The notes under the pieces: model-generated
What the model was told of the DNA's origin: nothing
What the model saw: the letters and a program-made list of their open reading frames with translations, nothing else
The model's database searches: none
Program-made: the position numbers and the translations under genes
Shown: positions 8,391 through 13,771 of the stretch, piece after piece
Layout of the letters: every line of letters begins with the position of its first letter
Numbering within the stretch: the first letter of the stretch is position 1
Assembly: GCA_027069365.1 (NCBI GenBank)
Contig: JALXES010000086.1
Coordinates: 1 to 13,771, forward strand
Source: Candidatus Moraniibacteriota bacterium
Lineage (GTDB): Bacteria > Patescibacteriota > Minisyncoccia > Moranbacterales > GCA-2747515
DNA: 13,771 bases
Direction of reading: 5' to 3'

Positions 8391-11300
8391 TTATGATTTC
8401 ATCTGCTCATCAGCGTCATCGCGTTCAGATGATTCTTCTGTATCTGCAGTAGCGTGTGGCGTGATGCTGTGCTGTATCAGTTCTACATCCAAGCACAAGC
8501 CCTTCAACTCACTCACCAAGACGTGGAACGAGGCCGGCAGGTTTGGACTGCGGATTGGCTCACCCTTGATGATGGACTCGTACGCCCGCGAGCGACCGAC
8601 AACATCGTCAGATTTGATGGTGATAATCTCTTGCAGCGTGTGTGCCGCACCGTACCCTTCCAGTGCCCAGACTTCCATCTCACCAAAGCGCTGTCCCCCG
8701 TGCTGCGCCTTACCGCCCAGCGGCTGCTGTGTAATGAGGCTGTACGGACCGATAGAACGCATATGCAACTTATCGTCCACCAAGTGGTTGAGTTTCATCA
8801 CGTACATCACACCCACCGTTGACGGATTGTCAAACTTTTCACCGGTGCGTCCATCCACCAGGTGAATTTTTCCTGTCTGCGGCAATCCGGCTTTGACCAG
8901 TTCGTTCTCAATATCCTGCTCACTGACACCATCCAGCGCCGGTGATGCTACCGTGTAACCCAGTTCGCGCGCCGCCCAACCGAGGTGCGTTTCCAAAATC
9001 TGCCCAATGTTCATACGGCTGGCCACGCCCAGCGGGTTTAGGATCATGTCCACCGGCGTGCCGTCCGGAAGGTATGGCATGTCCTCACGCGGTGCAATGC
9101 GCGAAATCACACCCTTGTTACCGTGGCGCCCGGCAAGCTTGTCACCGACAGAAATCTTGCGCAGCTGCGCAACAGAGACTTGAATTTGCTTCACGACACC
9201 GGTTGGCAAACGGTCACCCTGCTCGCGAGAGAAAATTTTGATGTCCACAACTTTGCCGTGCTCACCGTGTGGCAGGTAGAGCGAGGAGTCCTTTACGTCG
9301 CGCGCCTTTTCCCCAAAGATGGCCCGCAGCAGGCGCTCCTCCGCTGTGAGGTCGCCCTCGCCCTTTGGCGTAATCTTGCCGACGAGAATGTCCCCACTGG
9401 AGACCTCCGCACCAATGCGTATAATGCCCTCTTCGTCCAGGTTCTTGAGACGGTCCTCACCAATGTTTGGGATGTCGCGTGTCACAACCTCCGGCCCCAA
9501 CTTGGTGTCGCGCACATCCAGTGTGAAGTCTTCAATGTGAATGGATGTGTAGCGGTCGTTTTGCAGTACATCCTCGGAGATAATAATGGCGTCCTCAAAG
9601 TTGTAGCCTTGCCACGGTACGAAGGCCACGAGAATGTTCTGTCCCAGCGCCAATTCGCCATGGTCGGTAGATGCACCATCCGCAAGCAGCTCACCCTTCT
9701 TTACCTTCTGCCCCTTACTGACGCGTGGTACTTGGTTCATGCTGGTCATTGTGTTGGAACGCACAAAGCTCTGCAAGCGATACACGCGCTTGAGCGTCTT
9801 GGTCTTTGCGCCGGCCGGCGCAGCTTCCTTGACGGTAATGTGCATGCTGTCCACTTCCACAACCTCACCGTCATTCTCTGCCAGCACAACCTGACCGGAG
9901 TCTGCCGCTGCCTTGTCCTCAATACCGGTCCCTACCAATGGTGTCTGCGGTGTGATGCAGCTGACCGCCTGGCGTTGCATGTTGGAGCCCATCAGCGCAC
10001 GGTTTGCATCATCATGTTCCAAAAATGGAATCAATGATGTCGCAATGGAGATGCACTGCTTGGCAGAAACATCCATGTAATCTACCTGGTCGGCGCTCAC
10101 CATGCCCGGGTGCCCCTTGGCGCGCGCACCCACCATTGCTTCTGTCAGATTGCCATCATCATCCAGCGCAATGCCGGCGTGTGCAATCGTCATGCGATCC
10201 TCCACCGCTGCGTTCACATACGTCACTGTTGTGCCCACAAACGGCACCACGGCAACGCTGTCTTTGCCATCTTTGGCCGCTGCCGCTGCGACGGTTTTTG
10301 CTGTTGCCGCATCCAGGCGCGTGCCCTTCTTTATGCCACCAACCGACGCTGCAAGGATGCGTCCCTCCAGGTCTTTTGCTGTTGCCCTTGCCTCCTTCTG
10401 CACCGGCAAGTACGGTGTCTCCAAAAAGCCGTAGTCATTGATGCGCGCGTACGTCGCCATGTGCCCCACCAGACCGATGTTTGGTCCTTCCGGCGTCTCT
10501 ACCGGACAGATGCGACCATAGTGTGAGTGGTGTACATCGCGCACCTCAAAGCCCGCACGCTCACGTGTCAGACCACCCGGCCCCAGGGCGCTCAAGCGAC
10601 GCTTGTGCTCCAGTTCGGCCAGCGGATTGACTTGGTCCATGAACTGCGAGAGCTGCGAACTGGAGAAGAACTCTTTGATGGTCGCCGCTACCGGACGTGA
10701 GTTAATCAGCTGTCCCGGGACAACCGTCGCAATATCGCACGTACTCATGCGGTCGCGGATGTTGCGCATCATACGTGCAAACCCCACACGCATCTTGTTC
10801 TGCACCAATTCGCCCACACCGCGCACGCGCCGGTTACCCAAGTGGTCAATGTCGTCGGCAACCGCGCTCGGGTCATTGTTCATGCGGATCATCTCGCGCA
10901 CAATCGCCACGAAGTCGGAGATGTTCAGCACGCGCCCCTCTTCGTTGTTTGGCAGATCCACGCCCAGGCGCTGGTTCAGACGGTAGCGGCCCACCGCACC
11001 AATGTCATAGCGGTCAAACGAGAAGAACATCGTATTAATCATCTGCCGCGCGTTCTCGTCTGTTGCCAGGTCGCCCGGACGCAAGCGCTTGTAGATTTCC
11101 AGGTATGCCTCACCTTTGTTGGTCGTGATATCCTTTGCCAGCGTTTCCGCAATGAAGTGCTTCTCGCCCGTGTCAACATCGCGAAACAGCTCCTCAATCT
11201 CCTCATTGGTCTCATAGCCAAATGCGCGCAGCAGCGCTGTGACGGGAATCTTGCGCTTGCGGTCTACCTTCACGGAGATGACACCTGTGATGTCCGTATC

Positions 11301-11834
11301 CAATTCAATCCACGCACCGCGGTTTGGGATAATCTTCGCGCCAAAGAGTTTCTTGCCCTTCTGGTACTCCATCGTAAAGAACACACCGGCGCTGCGCACC
11401 AACTGCGAGACGACGACACGCTCCACACCGTTGATGACATAGGTGCCGCGCGGCGTCATGAGCGGAAAGTCGCCCAAGTAAATCTCTTGCTCCTTGACCT
11501 CACCGGTCTTCTTGATTGTGAGCGTCGCCTTGGCACGCAACGGCGCTTCGTAGGAGATGTTCTTGTTCTTGGCTGTCTGCTCGTCGCACTTTGGCTCATC
11601 CAGATAGTAGTCAGAGATGACCAGCTCCAAGTCCTTGCCGGTAAAGTCCGTAATCGGATTGACCTCATCCAACAGCTCTTGCAGTCCTTGCTCCAAAAAC
11701 CACTGGTGGCTGCGCAATTGCGATTCAATCAAGTTCGGCAGCGACACCATGATGCGCTTGCCAAAGAACTTGCGCTTCGTCAACGATGACTGTCCGCTGA
11801 AGCGCGTGCGGACTTTGAGAGTCTTTTCTTGCAT
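8391..11834 (-). CDS. rpoB: DNA-directed RNA polymerase subunit beta
   Basis: The second-largest RNA polymerase subunit, which binds the initiating nucleotide and RNA-DNA hybrid and is the rifampicin target. The 1147-aa product is complete. It starts RTRFSGQSSLTKRKFFGKRI, and the lobe carries GTYVINGVERVVVSQLVRS. The rifampicin region runs SSQLSQFMDQVNPLAELEHK from about residue 392, then KRRLSALGPGGLTRERAGF. D400, H410 and S415 correspond to E. coli D516, H526 and S531 and are of the sensitive type; N518 is V402 and S522 is A406. The nucleotide-contacting lysines K899 and K907 lie in GDKLAGRHGNKG (E. coli K1065 and K1073). No large lineage insertions are apparent. It is the first gene of an rpoB-rpoC operon read from a near-consensus promoter with a leader of about 260 nt. 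No ribosomal protein genes precede it. No Shine-Dalgarno is seen within 12 nt of the ATG. Confidence 0.98.
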   Translation of the reverse strand: MQEKTLKVRTRFSGQSSLTKRKFFGKRIMVSLPNLIESQLRSHQWFLEQGLQELLDEVNPITDFTGKDLELVISDYYLDEPKCDEQTAKNKNISYEAPLRAKATLTIKKTGEVKEQEIYLGDFPLMTPRGTYVINGVERVVVSQLVRSAGVFFTMEYQKGKKLFGAKIIPNRGAWIELDTDITGVISVKVDRKRKIPVTALLRAFGYETNEEIEELFRDVDTGEKHFIAETLAKDITTNKGEAYLEIYKRLRPGDLATDENARQMINTMFFSFDRYDIGAVGRYRLNQRLGVDLPNNEEGRVLNISDFVAIVREMIRMNNDPSAVADDIDHLGNRRVRGVGELVQNKMRVGFARMMRNIRDRMSTCDIATVVPGQLINSRPVAATIKEFFSSSQLSQFMDQVNPLAELEHKRRLSALGPGGLTRERAGFEVRDVHHSHYGRICPVETPEGPNIGLVGHMATYARINDYGFLETPYLPVQKEARATAKDLEGRILAASVGGIKKGTRLDAATAKTVAAAAAKDGKDSVAVVPFVGTTVTYVNAAVEDRMTIAHAGIALDDDGNLTEAMVGARAKGHPGMVSADQVDYMDVSAKQCISIATSLIPFLEHDDANRALMGSNMQRQAVSCITPQTPLVGTGIEDKAAADSGQVVLAENDGEVVEVDSMHITVKEAAPAGAKTKTLKRVYRLQSFVRSNTMTSMNQVPRVSKGQKVKKGELLADGASTDHGELALGQNILVAFVPWQGYNFEDAIIISEDVLQNDRYTSIHIEDFTLDVRDTKLGPEVVTRDIPNIGEDRLKNLDEEGIIRIGAEVSSGDILVGKITPKGEGDLTAEERLLRAIFGEKARDVKDSSLYLPHGEHGKVVDIKIFSREQGDRLPTGVVKQIQVSVAQLRKISVGDKLAGRHGNKGVISRIAPREDMPYLPDGTPVDMILNPLGVASRMNIGQILETHLGWAARELGYTVASPALDGVSEQDIENELVKAGLPQTGKIHLVDGRTGEKFDNPSTVGVMYVMKLNHLVDDKLHMRSIGPYSLITQQPLGGKAQHGGQRFGEMEVWALEGYGAAHTLQEIITIKSDDVVGRSRAYESIIKGEPIRSPNLPASFHVLVSELKGLCLDVELIQHSITPHATADTEESSERDDADEQMKS

Positions 11835-11877
11835 AGTGCAGATTTATTCCGTATGTACAGATTACGAGAGGAGAACC

Positions 11878-11918
11878 CCTTCGTTTTGCCACAGCTATCA
11901 CTGCGTACAAAACGAAGG
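11878..11918 (-). promoter_or_regulatory. 11-bp hairpin in the rpoBC leader
   Basis: CCTTCGTTTTG pairs exactly with CAAAACGAAGG around a 19-nt loop. On the mRNA it lies 44 nt before the rpoB start codon. No U-tract follows in the minus direction, so it is not a terminator; it could control translation or protect the mRNA. Confidence 0.5.
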
Positions 11919-11933
11919 TGTTCACGCAAGCAC

Positions 11934-11964
11934 AAAAAAGCCCGCTGCAATCTGTACAGATGGG
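11934..11964 (-). promoter_or_regulatory. Possible attenuator in the rpoBC leader
   Basis: On the minus strand a small interrupted stem (CCC/GGG with CTG/CAG, 11941-11964) is followed directly by GGGC and T6 (11934-11939), the form of a weak intrinsic terminator about 100 nt before rpoB. The same bases include the palindrome ATCTGTACAGAT, so an alternative fold or a protein-binding site is possible. The stem is weak and the call tentative. Confidence 0.3.
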
Positions 11965-12100
11965 ATTGTTTAATGATTTTGATTGTGACCGACAAAGTGT
12001 GTCACGGATGTGTCGCTGTGTGGCTCTGCAGAGAGCGTTCTGCATGAGTCATCCGGCGCCCCTCAAAAAGTAAATCTCTTTCCTAATTCGTGATAGACCC

Positions 12101-12128
12101 ATTCTAGCACGACACAAAAATTTGTCAA
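12101..12128 (-). promoter_or_regulatory. Promoter of rpoBC
   Basis: Perfect -35 TTGACA (12123-12128), 16-nt spacer, -10 TAGAAT (12101-12106); start near 12094. It is divergent from the promoter of the hypothetical gene at 12227, whose -35 is 27 nt away. Confidence 0.65.
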
Positions 12129-12154
12129 ATCCACATGGCCCATAACTCTCCTAC

Positions 12155-12184
12155 TTGGCAAAATGCTGTTTTTCTGGCTATACT
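12155..12184 (+). promoter_or_regulatory. Promoter of the 158-aa hypothetical gene
   Basis: -35 TTGGCA (12155-12160), 18-nt spacer, -10 TATACT (12179-12184); start near 12191. The TTG at 12155 could be taken for an upstream start codon, but it belongs to the -35 box. Confidence 0.6.
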
Positions 12185-12214
12185 GGAAATACGCTATTTC
12201 TTTCAAAAAACAGT

Positions 12215-12219
12215 AGGAG
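12215..12219 (+). promoter_or_regulatory. Ribosome binding site that fixes the start at 12227
   Basis: AGGAG lies 7 nt before the ATG at 12227. This shows that the in-frame TTG 72 nt upstream is not the start. Confidence 0.7.
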
Positions 12220-12226
12220 ACACATC

Positions 12227-12703
12227 ATGAGTTCTTCATGCGGTCAGGACAGGTCTTTGACACGGGGCATGGAAATCGTCCCGTTTGTAATGTATACGGA
12301 CTTCGCATGCCAGGTGGTGACAGGTTATTCTATCAAAGGACTTGATAGTGACGATATTACCATCACAGAGCTTCTGTGGACGTTTTCCGTGCCGCGCGAC
12401 GCCGTCAAGTACGGATGCCATGGACGTTATTCTAAAAAAGAGTTAGCGTGGATGGCACATTGCTATGGTGGCGACCCCGTATGTGGTGGCGGGATAAAGT
12501 TTGAATTCCCGTCGTACCTGCGCGAGTTCTGGGAGAGGATAAAATTTTTTGTTATCCTCAAAACCGGCCTCGTGCGCTACATGTGCACATGGCTGGACGC
12601 AAGCACGGGACAGGTGTTTATCGTCGCACAGAACAAGTCAGAGTTCTTTGCGTATTGCAAAAGGTCTCTGCAACCTGTGTCACTAAAAAAGCGCCGCTCA
12701 TAA
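12227..12703 (+). CDS. Hypothetical cysteine-rich protein, 158 aa
   Basis: I do not recognise this protein. It starts MSSSCGQDRSLTRGMEIVPF and ends in a basic tail KKRRS. Seven cysteines are spread over its length (5, 28, 64, 79, 86, 120, 144) without a clear CxxC zinc-knuckle pattern. There is no signal peptide and no convincing membrane segment, so it should be cytosolic. Aromatic residues are frequent (W51, W75, W102, W122, many Y and F). The gene has all the signs of a real, independently expressed unit: a good promoter, a strong AGGAG ribosome binding site 7 nt before the ATG, a TAA stop and a strong terminator 20 nt later. Its base composition looks more AT-rich than the adjacent core genes, which could mean a recently gained or fast-evolving gene. 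Confidence 0.75.
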   Translation: MSSSCGQDRSLTRGMEIVPFVMYTDFACQVVTGYSIKGLDSDDITITELLWTFSVPRDAVKYGCHGRYSKKELAWMAHCYGGDPVCGGGIKFEFPSYLREFWERIKFFVILKTGLVRYMCTWLDASTGQVFIVAQNKSEFFAYCKRSLQPVSLKKRRS

Positions 12704-12723
12704 ACCGACACACAAGACTCCAG

Positions 12724-12754
12724 AGCCCCAAACATCCGTTTGGGGCTTTTCTTT
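12724..12754 (+). terminator. Intrinsic terminator of the 158-aa hypothetical gene
   Basis: 10-bp stem AGCCCCAAAC / GTTTGGGGCT with loop ATCC, followed by TTTCTTT; a textbook Rho-independent terminator. Confidence 0.85.
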
Positions 12755-12768
12755 ATAATTCGCTATTG

Positions 12769-12799
12769 AAAAGGCGCGCAGTGAGTTTGCTGCGCGCCT
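12769..12799 (-). terminator. Intrinsic terminator facing the minus-strand 168-aa gene
   Basis: Perfect GC-rich stem GGCGCGCAG / CTGCGCGCC (9 bp) with an 8-nt loop, followed on the minus strand by TTTTCAATAG. It lies 127 nt after the stop of the 12926-13432 gene and 19 nt from the oppositely oriented terminator, so the two genes end tail to tail. Confidence 0.6.
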
Positions 12800-12855
12800 G
12801 CCGGACTTTCATCCGCCACCTTTGGGGATCATATCACACCTCCTCTTTGCTGGGG

Positions 12856-12872
12856 TTGAAAGATGCTTTCAA
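12856..12872. repeat. 7-bp hairpin in the 3' region of the 168-aa gene
   Basis: TTGAAAG-ATG-CTTTCAA, a perfect small stem-loop six nt from the larger 12879-12916 hairpin. No T-run follows on either strand. Confidence 0.45.
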
Positions 12873-12878
12873 TATATT

Positions 12879-12916
12879 CCCTGCATTCCGCACTGTCAAT
12901 CGTGCGGAATGCAGGG
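12879..12916. repeat. 15-bp perfect hairpin directly after the 168-aa gene
   Basis: CCCTGCATTCCGCAC pairs exactly with GTGCGGAATGCAGGG around an 8-nt loop, starting 9 nt after the stop of the minus-strand gene. A G-run (seven G, 12914-12920) borders it. On the minus strand AATATATT follows instead of a U-tract, so it is not a standard terminator; it may stabilise the mRNA 3' end or be a repeat element. Confidence 0.6.
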
Positions 12917-12925
12917 GGGGGTTGA

Positions 12926-13432
12926 CTAACTTCTATTCTCATCAATGGCGCGGAGTTCACGTGCGTTGAAGTCTGCCACATCGTCCGCGCAGCTAAGTAC
13001 GGACTCGCCCTCCTCCAGACACCAGATGAAGCACAGGAAGTACCGCTCCCGGTACTTCACAATTCTTCTCTCAATATCGCCACGTGGCAAATTGCCACAG
13101 TATGCAGAATATTGGGAGCGAATGACTTCACCGTCACTGACAATTTGCCCCCATTCCTCCTGGCGACAGCGTCTCGCTATATCCGCCCTCCTTGCAAGGC
13201 TTTCTGCAAAAATATCTGCAAGTAGGGCTCGCGCTTCTTCGGGAGAGTAGTTCTCTTCCCTAGGCGCAACATTCTCTTCCATCACATCGCCACCTTCTGC
13301 TAACAACTGCCTATACCTCTGTGCCGTTTCCGGCAAGAGAAATTGCGGCGTATCGTCCATCACATCGTCTTGCATCCCTGCGCGCTGCTCCAGTTGTTCC
13401 GCAGAATCGTATATTACATCTTCTCTAATCAT
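12926..13432 (-). CDS. Hypothetical acidic protein, 168 aa
   Basis: I do not recognise this protein. The first half is acidic and probably helical (MIREDVIYDSAEQLEQRAGM, then EENYSPEEARALLADIFAES). The second half has a basic stretch (ARRADIARRCRQ) and a conserved-looking block CGNLPRGDIERRIVKYRERY followed by LCFIWCLEEGE. No signal peptide is seen, and the only hydrophobic stretch (FLCFIWCL) is too short to span a membrane. The ATG at 13430-13432 is preceded by GAGGAG (13441-13446) at 8 nt, a good ribosome binding site. It lies downstream of argS on the same strand, but a terminator-like hairpin separates them, so it is probably its own unit. A substrate-binding, partner or mobile-element role cannot be judged. 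Confidence 0.7.
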   Translation of the reverse strand: MIREDVIYDSAEQLEQRAGMQDDVMDDTPQFLLPETAQRYRQLLAEGGDVMEENVAPREENYSPEEARALLADIFAESLARRADIARRCRQEEWGQIVSDGEVIRSQYSAYCGNLPRGDIERRIVKYRERYFLCFIWCLEEGESVLSCADDVADFNARELRAIDENRS

Positions 13433-13461
13433 GTGAAAGTCTCCTCGCAGTCATGCCTTTT

Positions 13462-13502
13462 AAAAAACTCTCAGCGCGTGCTCTGCTTACAAAGAACGCG
13501 CT
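13462..13502 (-). terminator. Possible intrinsic terminator of argS
   Basis: On the minus strand AGCGCGT / ACGCGCT (7 bp, 13473-13479 with 13496-13502) closes a 16-nt loop and is followed by GAGAG and T6 (13462-13467). It lies 64 nt after the argS stop. The gap before the T-run weakens the call; if the promoter at 13517-13544 is real, this element would sit in the leader of the next gene and act as an attenuator. Confidence 0.4.
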
Positions 13503-13516
13503 CTCCTACACTCCCC

Positions 13517-13544
13517 ATCCTACACCACTTATAAGAATTATCAA
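13517..13544 (-). promoter_or_regulatory. Candidate promoter of the 168-aa gene
   Basis: TTGATA (13539-13544), 16-nt spacer, TAGGAT (13517-13522) on the minus strand, in the 134-nt gap after argS; start near 13510. A moderate match only. Confidence 0.35.
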
Positions 13545-13566
13545 TAATGGTAAGCATGAAACACAC

Positions 13567-13771
13567 CTACATCCTCTCCGGGGCGGTCACGCCGATGAGG
13601 CGGAGTGTCTCGGCAAGGACGGTGCGCGCGGCATCCACGAGGACGAGGCGCGCTTGTGTCGTTTCCGTGTCGGCGTCATCAAGGACCTTGCATGCGCCGT
13701 AGAACGCGTGCAAGTGGTCAGCAATACTGATGGCATAGTGAGGTAGCCGGTGCACGTGATAGTCCTGTGCG
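13567..13771 (-). CDS. argS: Arginyl-tRNA synthetase, C-terminal fragment (gene starts beyond the window)
   Basis: The last 67 residues of the class I synthetase that charges tRNA-Arg. The reading frame stays open to the window edge and begins AQDYHVHRLPHYAISIADHL. It continues with HAFYGACKVLDD, then RLVLVDAARTVLAETLRLIG and ends VTAPERM. This is the end of the DALR anticodon-binding domain, with the standard Y-x3-A-x2-F-x2-FY-x4-V pattern and the near-universal terminal GV-x-APERM. The GTG at 13753-13755 codes an internal valine and is not a start. The stop is TAG. The same window holds a tRNA-Arg gene, but the two are 9 kb apart and separately transcribed. Confidence 0.93.
   Translation of the reverse strand, partial: AQDYHVHRLPHYAISIADHLHAFYGACKVLDDADTETTQARLVLVDAARTVLAETLRLIGVTAPERM

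Larger units (their letters stand above)
11835..12094 (-). other. Long 5' leader of the rpoBC mRNA
   Basis: This is most of the 392-nt gene-free stretch 11835-12226. From the predicted start near 12094 to the rpoB ATG there are about 260 nt without a credible ORF. Visible structure includes a stem GCTCT/AGAGC at 12023-12036, a stem GTGAC/GTCAC ending at 12005, the 12-bp palindrome ATCTGTACAGAT (11950-11961), a weak terminator-like element at 11934-11964 and an 11-bp hairpin at 11878-11918. GTACAGAT recurs around 11855-11862. Such a leader is long enough for regulation of polymerase synthesis, but nothing here matches a riboswitch class or ribosomal-protein leader known to me. Confidence 0.5.

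Noticed and set aside
9123..10037. Plus-strand frame of 304 codons inside rpoB (also similar ones at 5996-6781 and 10842-11789)
   Set aside because: Fully contained in rpoB/rpoC, whose minus-strand reading is certain; no independent promoter or ribosome binding site.
12155..12226. TTG start at 12155 extending the 158-aa protein by 24 residues
   Set aside because: The TTG is part of the -35 box and a strong AGGAG precedes the ATG at 12227.
13567..13755. A separate 62-aa gene starting at GTG 13755
   Set aside because: The frame continues open to the window edge with sequence typical of the ArgS DALR domain, so the GTG is internal.

Overview
The window carries a compact bacterial segment of moderately high GC content. 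Every gene reads through in the standard code, with no in-frame TGA. The core genes are valyl-tRNA synthetase (valS), the RNA polymerase beta and beta' subunits (rpoB-rpoC), the C-terminal end of arginyl-tRNA synthetase (argS) and a tRNA-Arg(UCU) without an encoded CCA end. The stand-alone rpoBC unit with its own promoter and long leader (no rplJL upstream), the short intergenic spaces, the unrecognised small proteins and the core genes without Shine-Dalgarno sequences would all fit a Patescibacteria/CPR-type genome. That placement is an inference from style; no marker in the window proves it.

Layout, left to right. 1-156 (-): N-terminus of an exported protein with a clean signal peptide and a near-consensus promoter. 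353-796 (-): a Nudix-family protein with a degenerate catalytic box, followed by its own hairpin terminator. 797-933: divergent promoter region. 934-4161 (+): valS and, 15 nt later, a PrsW-like multi-pass membrane protease gene, probably one operon. 4383-4456 (+): tRNA-Arg(UCU). 4457-4705: no gene, but a dense block of tRNA-derived repeats and strong hairpins. It holds a 23-bp exact direct copy of the tRNA 3' end, a 15-bp inverted copy of its T-arm, a 19-bp stem-loop, and terminators for the tRNA and for rpoC. 4706-11834 (-): rpoC and rpoB, 25 nt apart, both with intact catalytic motifs. 11835-12226: about 260 nt of rpoBC leader with several possible RNA structures, then divergent promoters. 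12227-12703 (+): a cysteine-rich 158-aa protein of unknown function. 12704-12925: terminators and two hairpins. 12926-13432 (-): an acidic 168-aa protein of unknown function. 13567-13771 (-): the argS C-terminus.

The core genes serve transcription (RpoB/RpoC) and tRNA charging (ValS, ArgS, tRNA-Arg). The most unusual part is the tRNA-Arg/rpoC junction, where pieces of the tRNA 3' end recur in both orientations around hairpins. This could be an integration-site scar or a small tRNA-derived structured repeat element. All eight gene ends visible here are TAA or TAG, never TGA.
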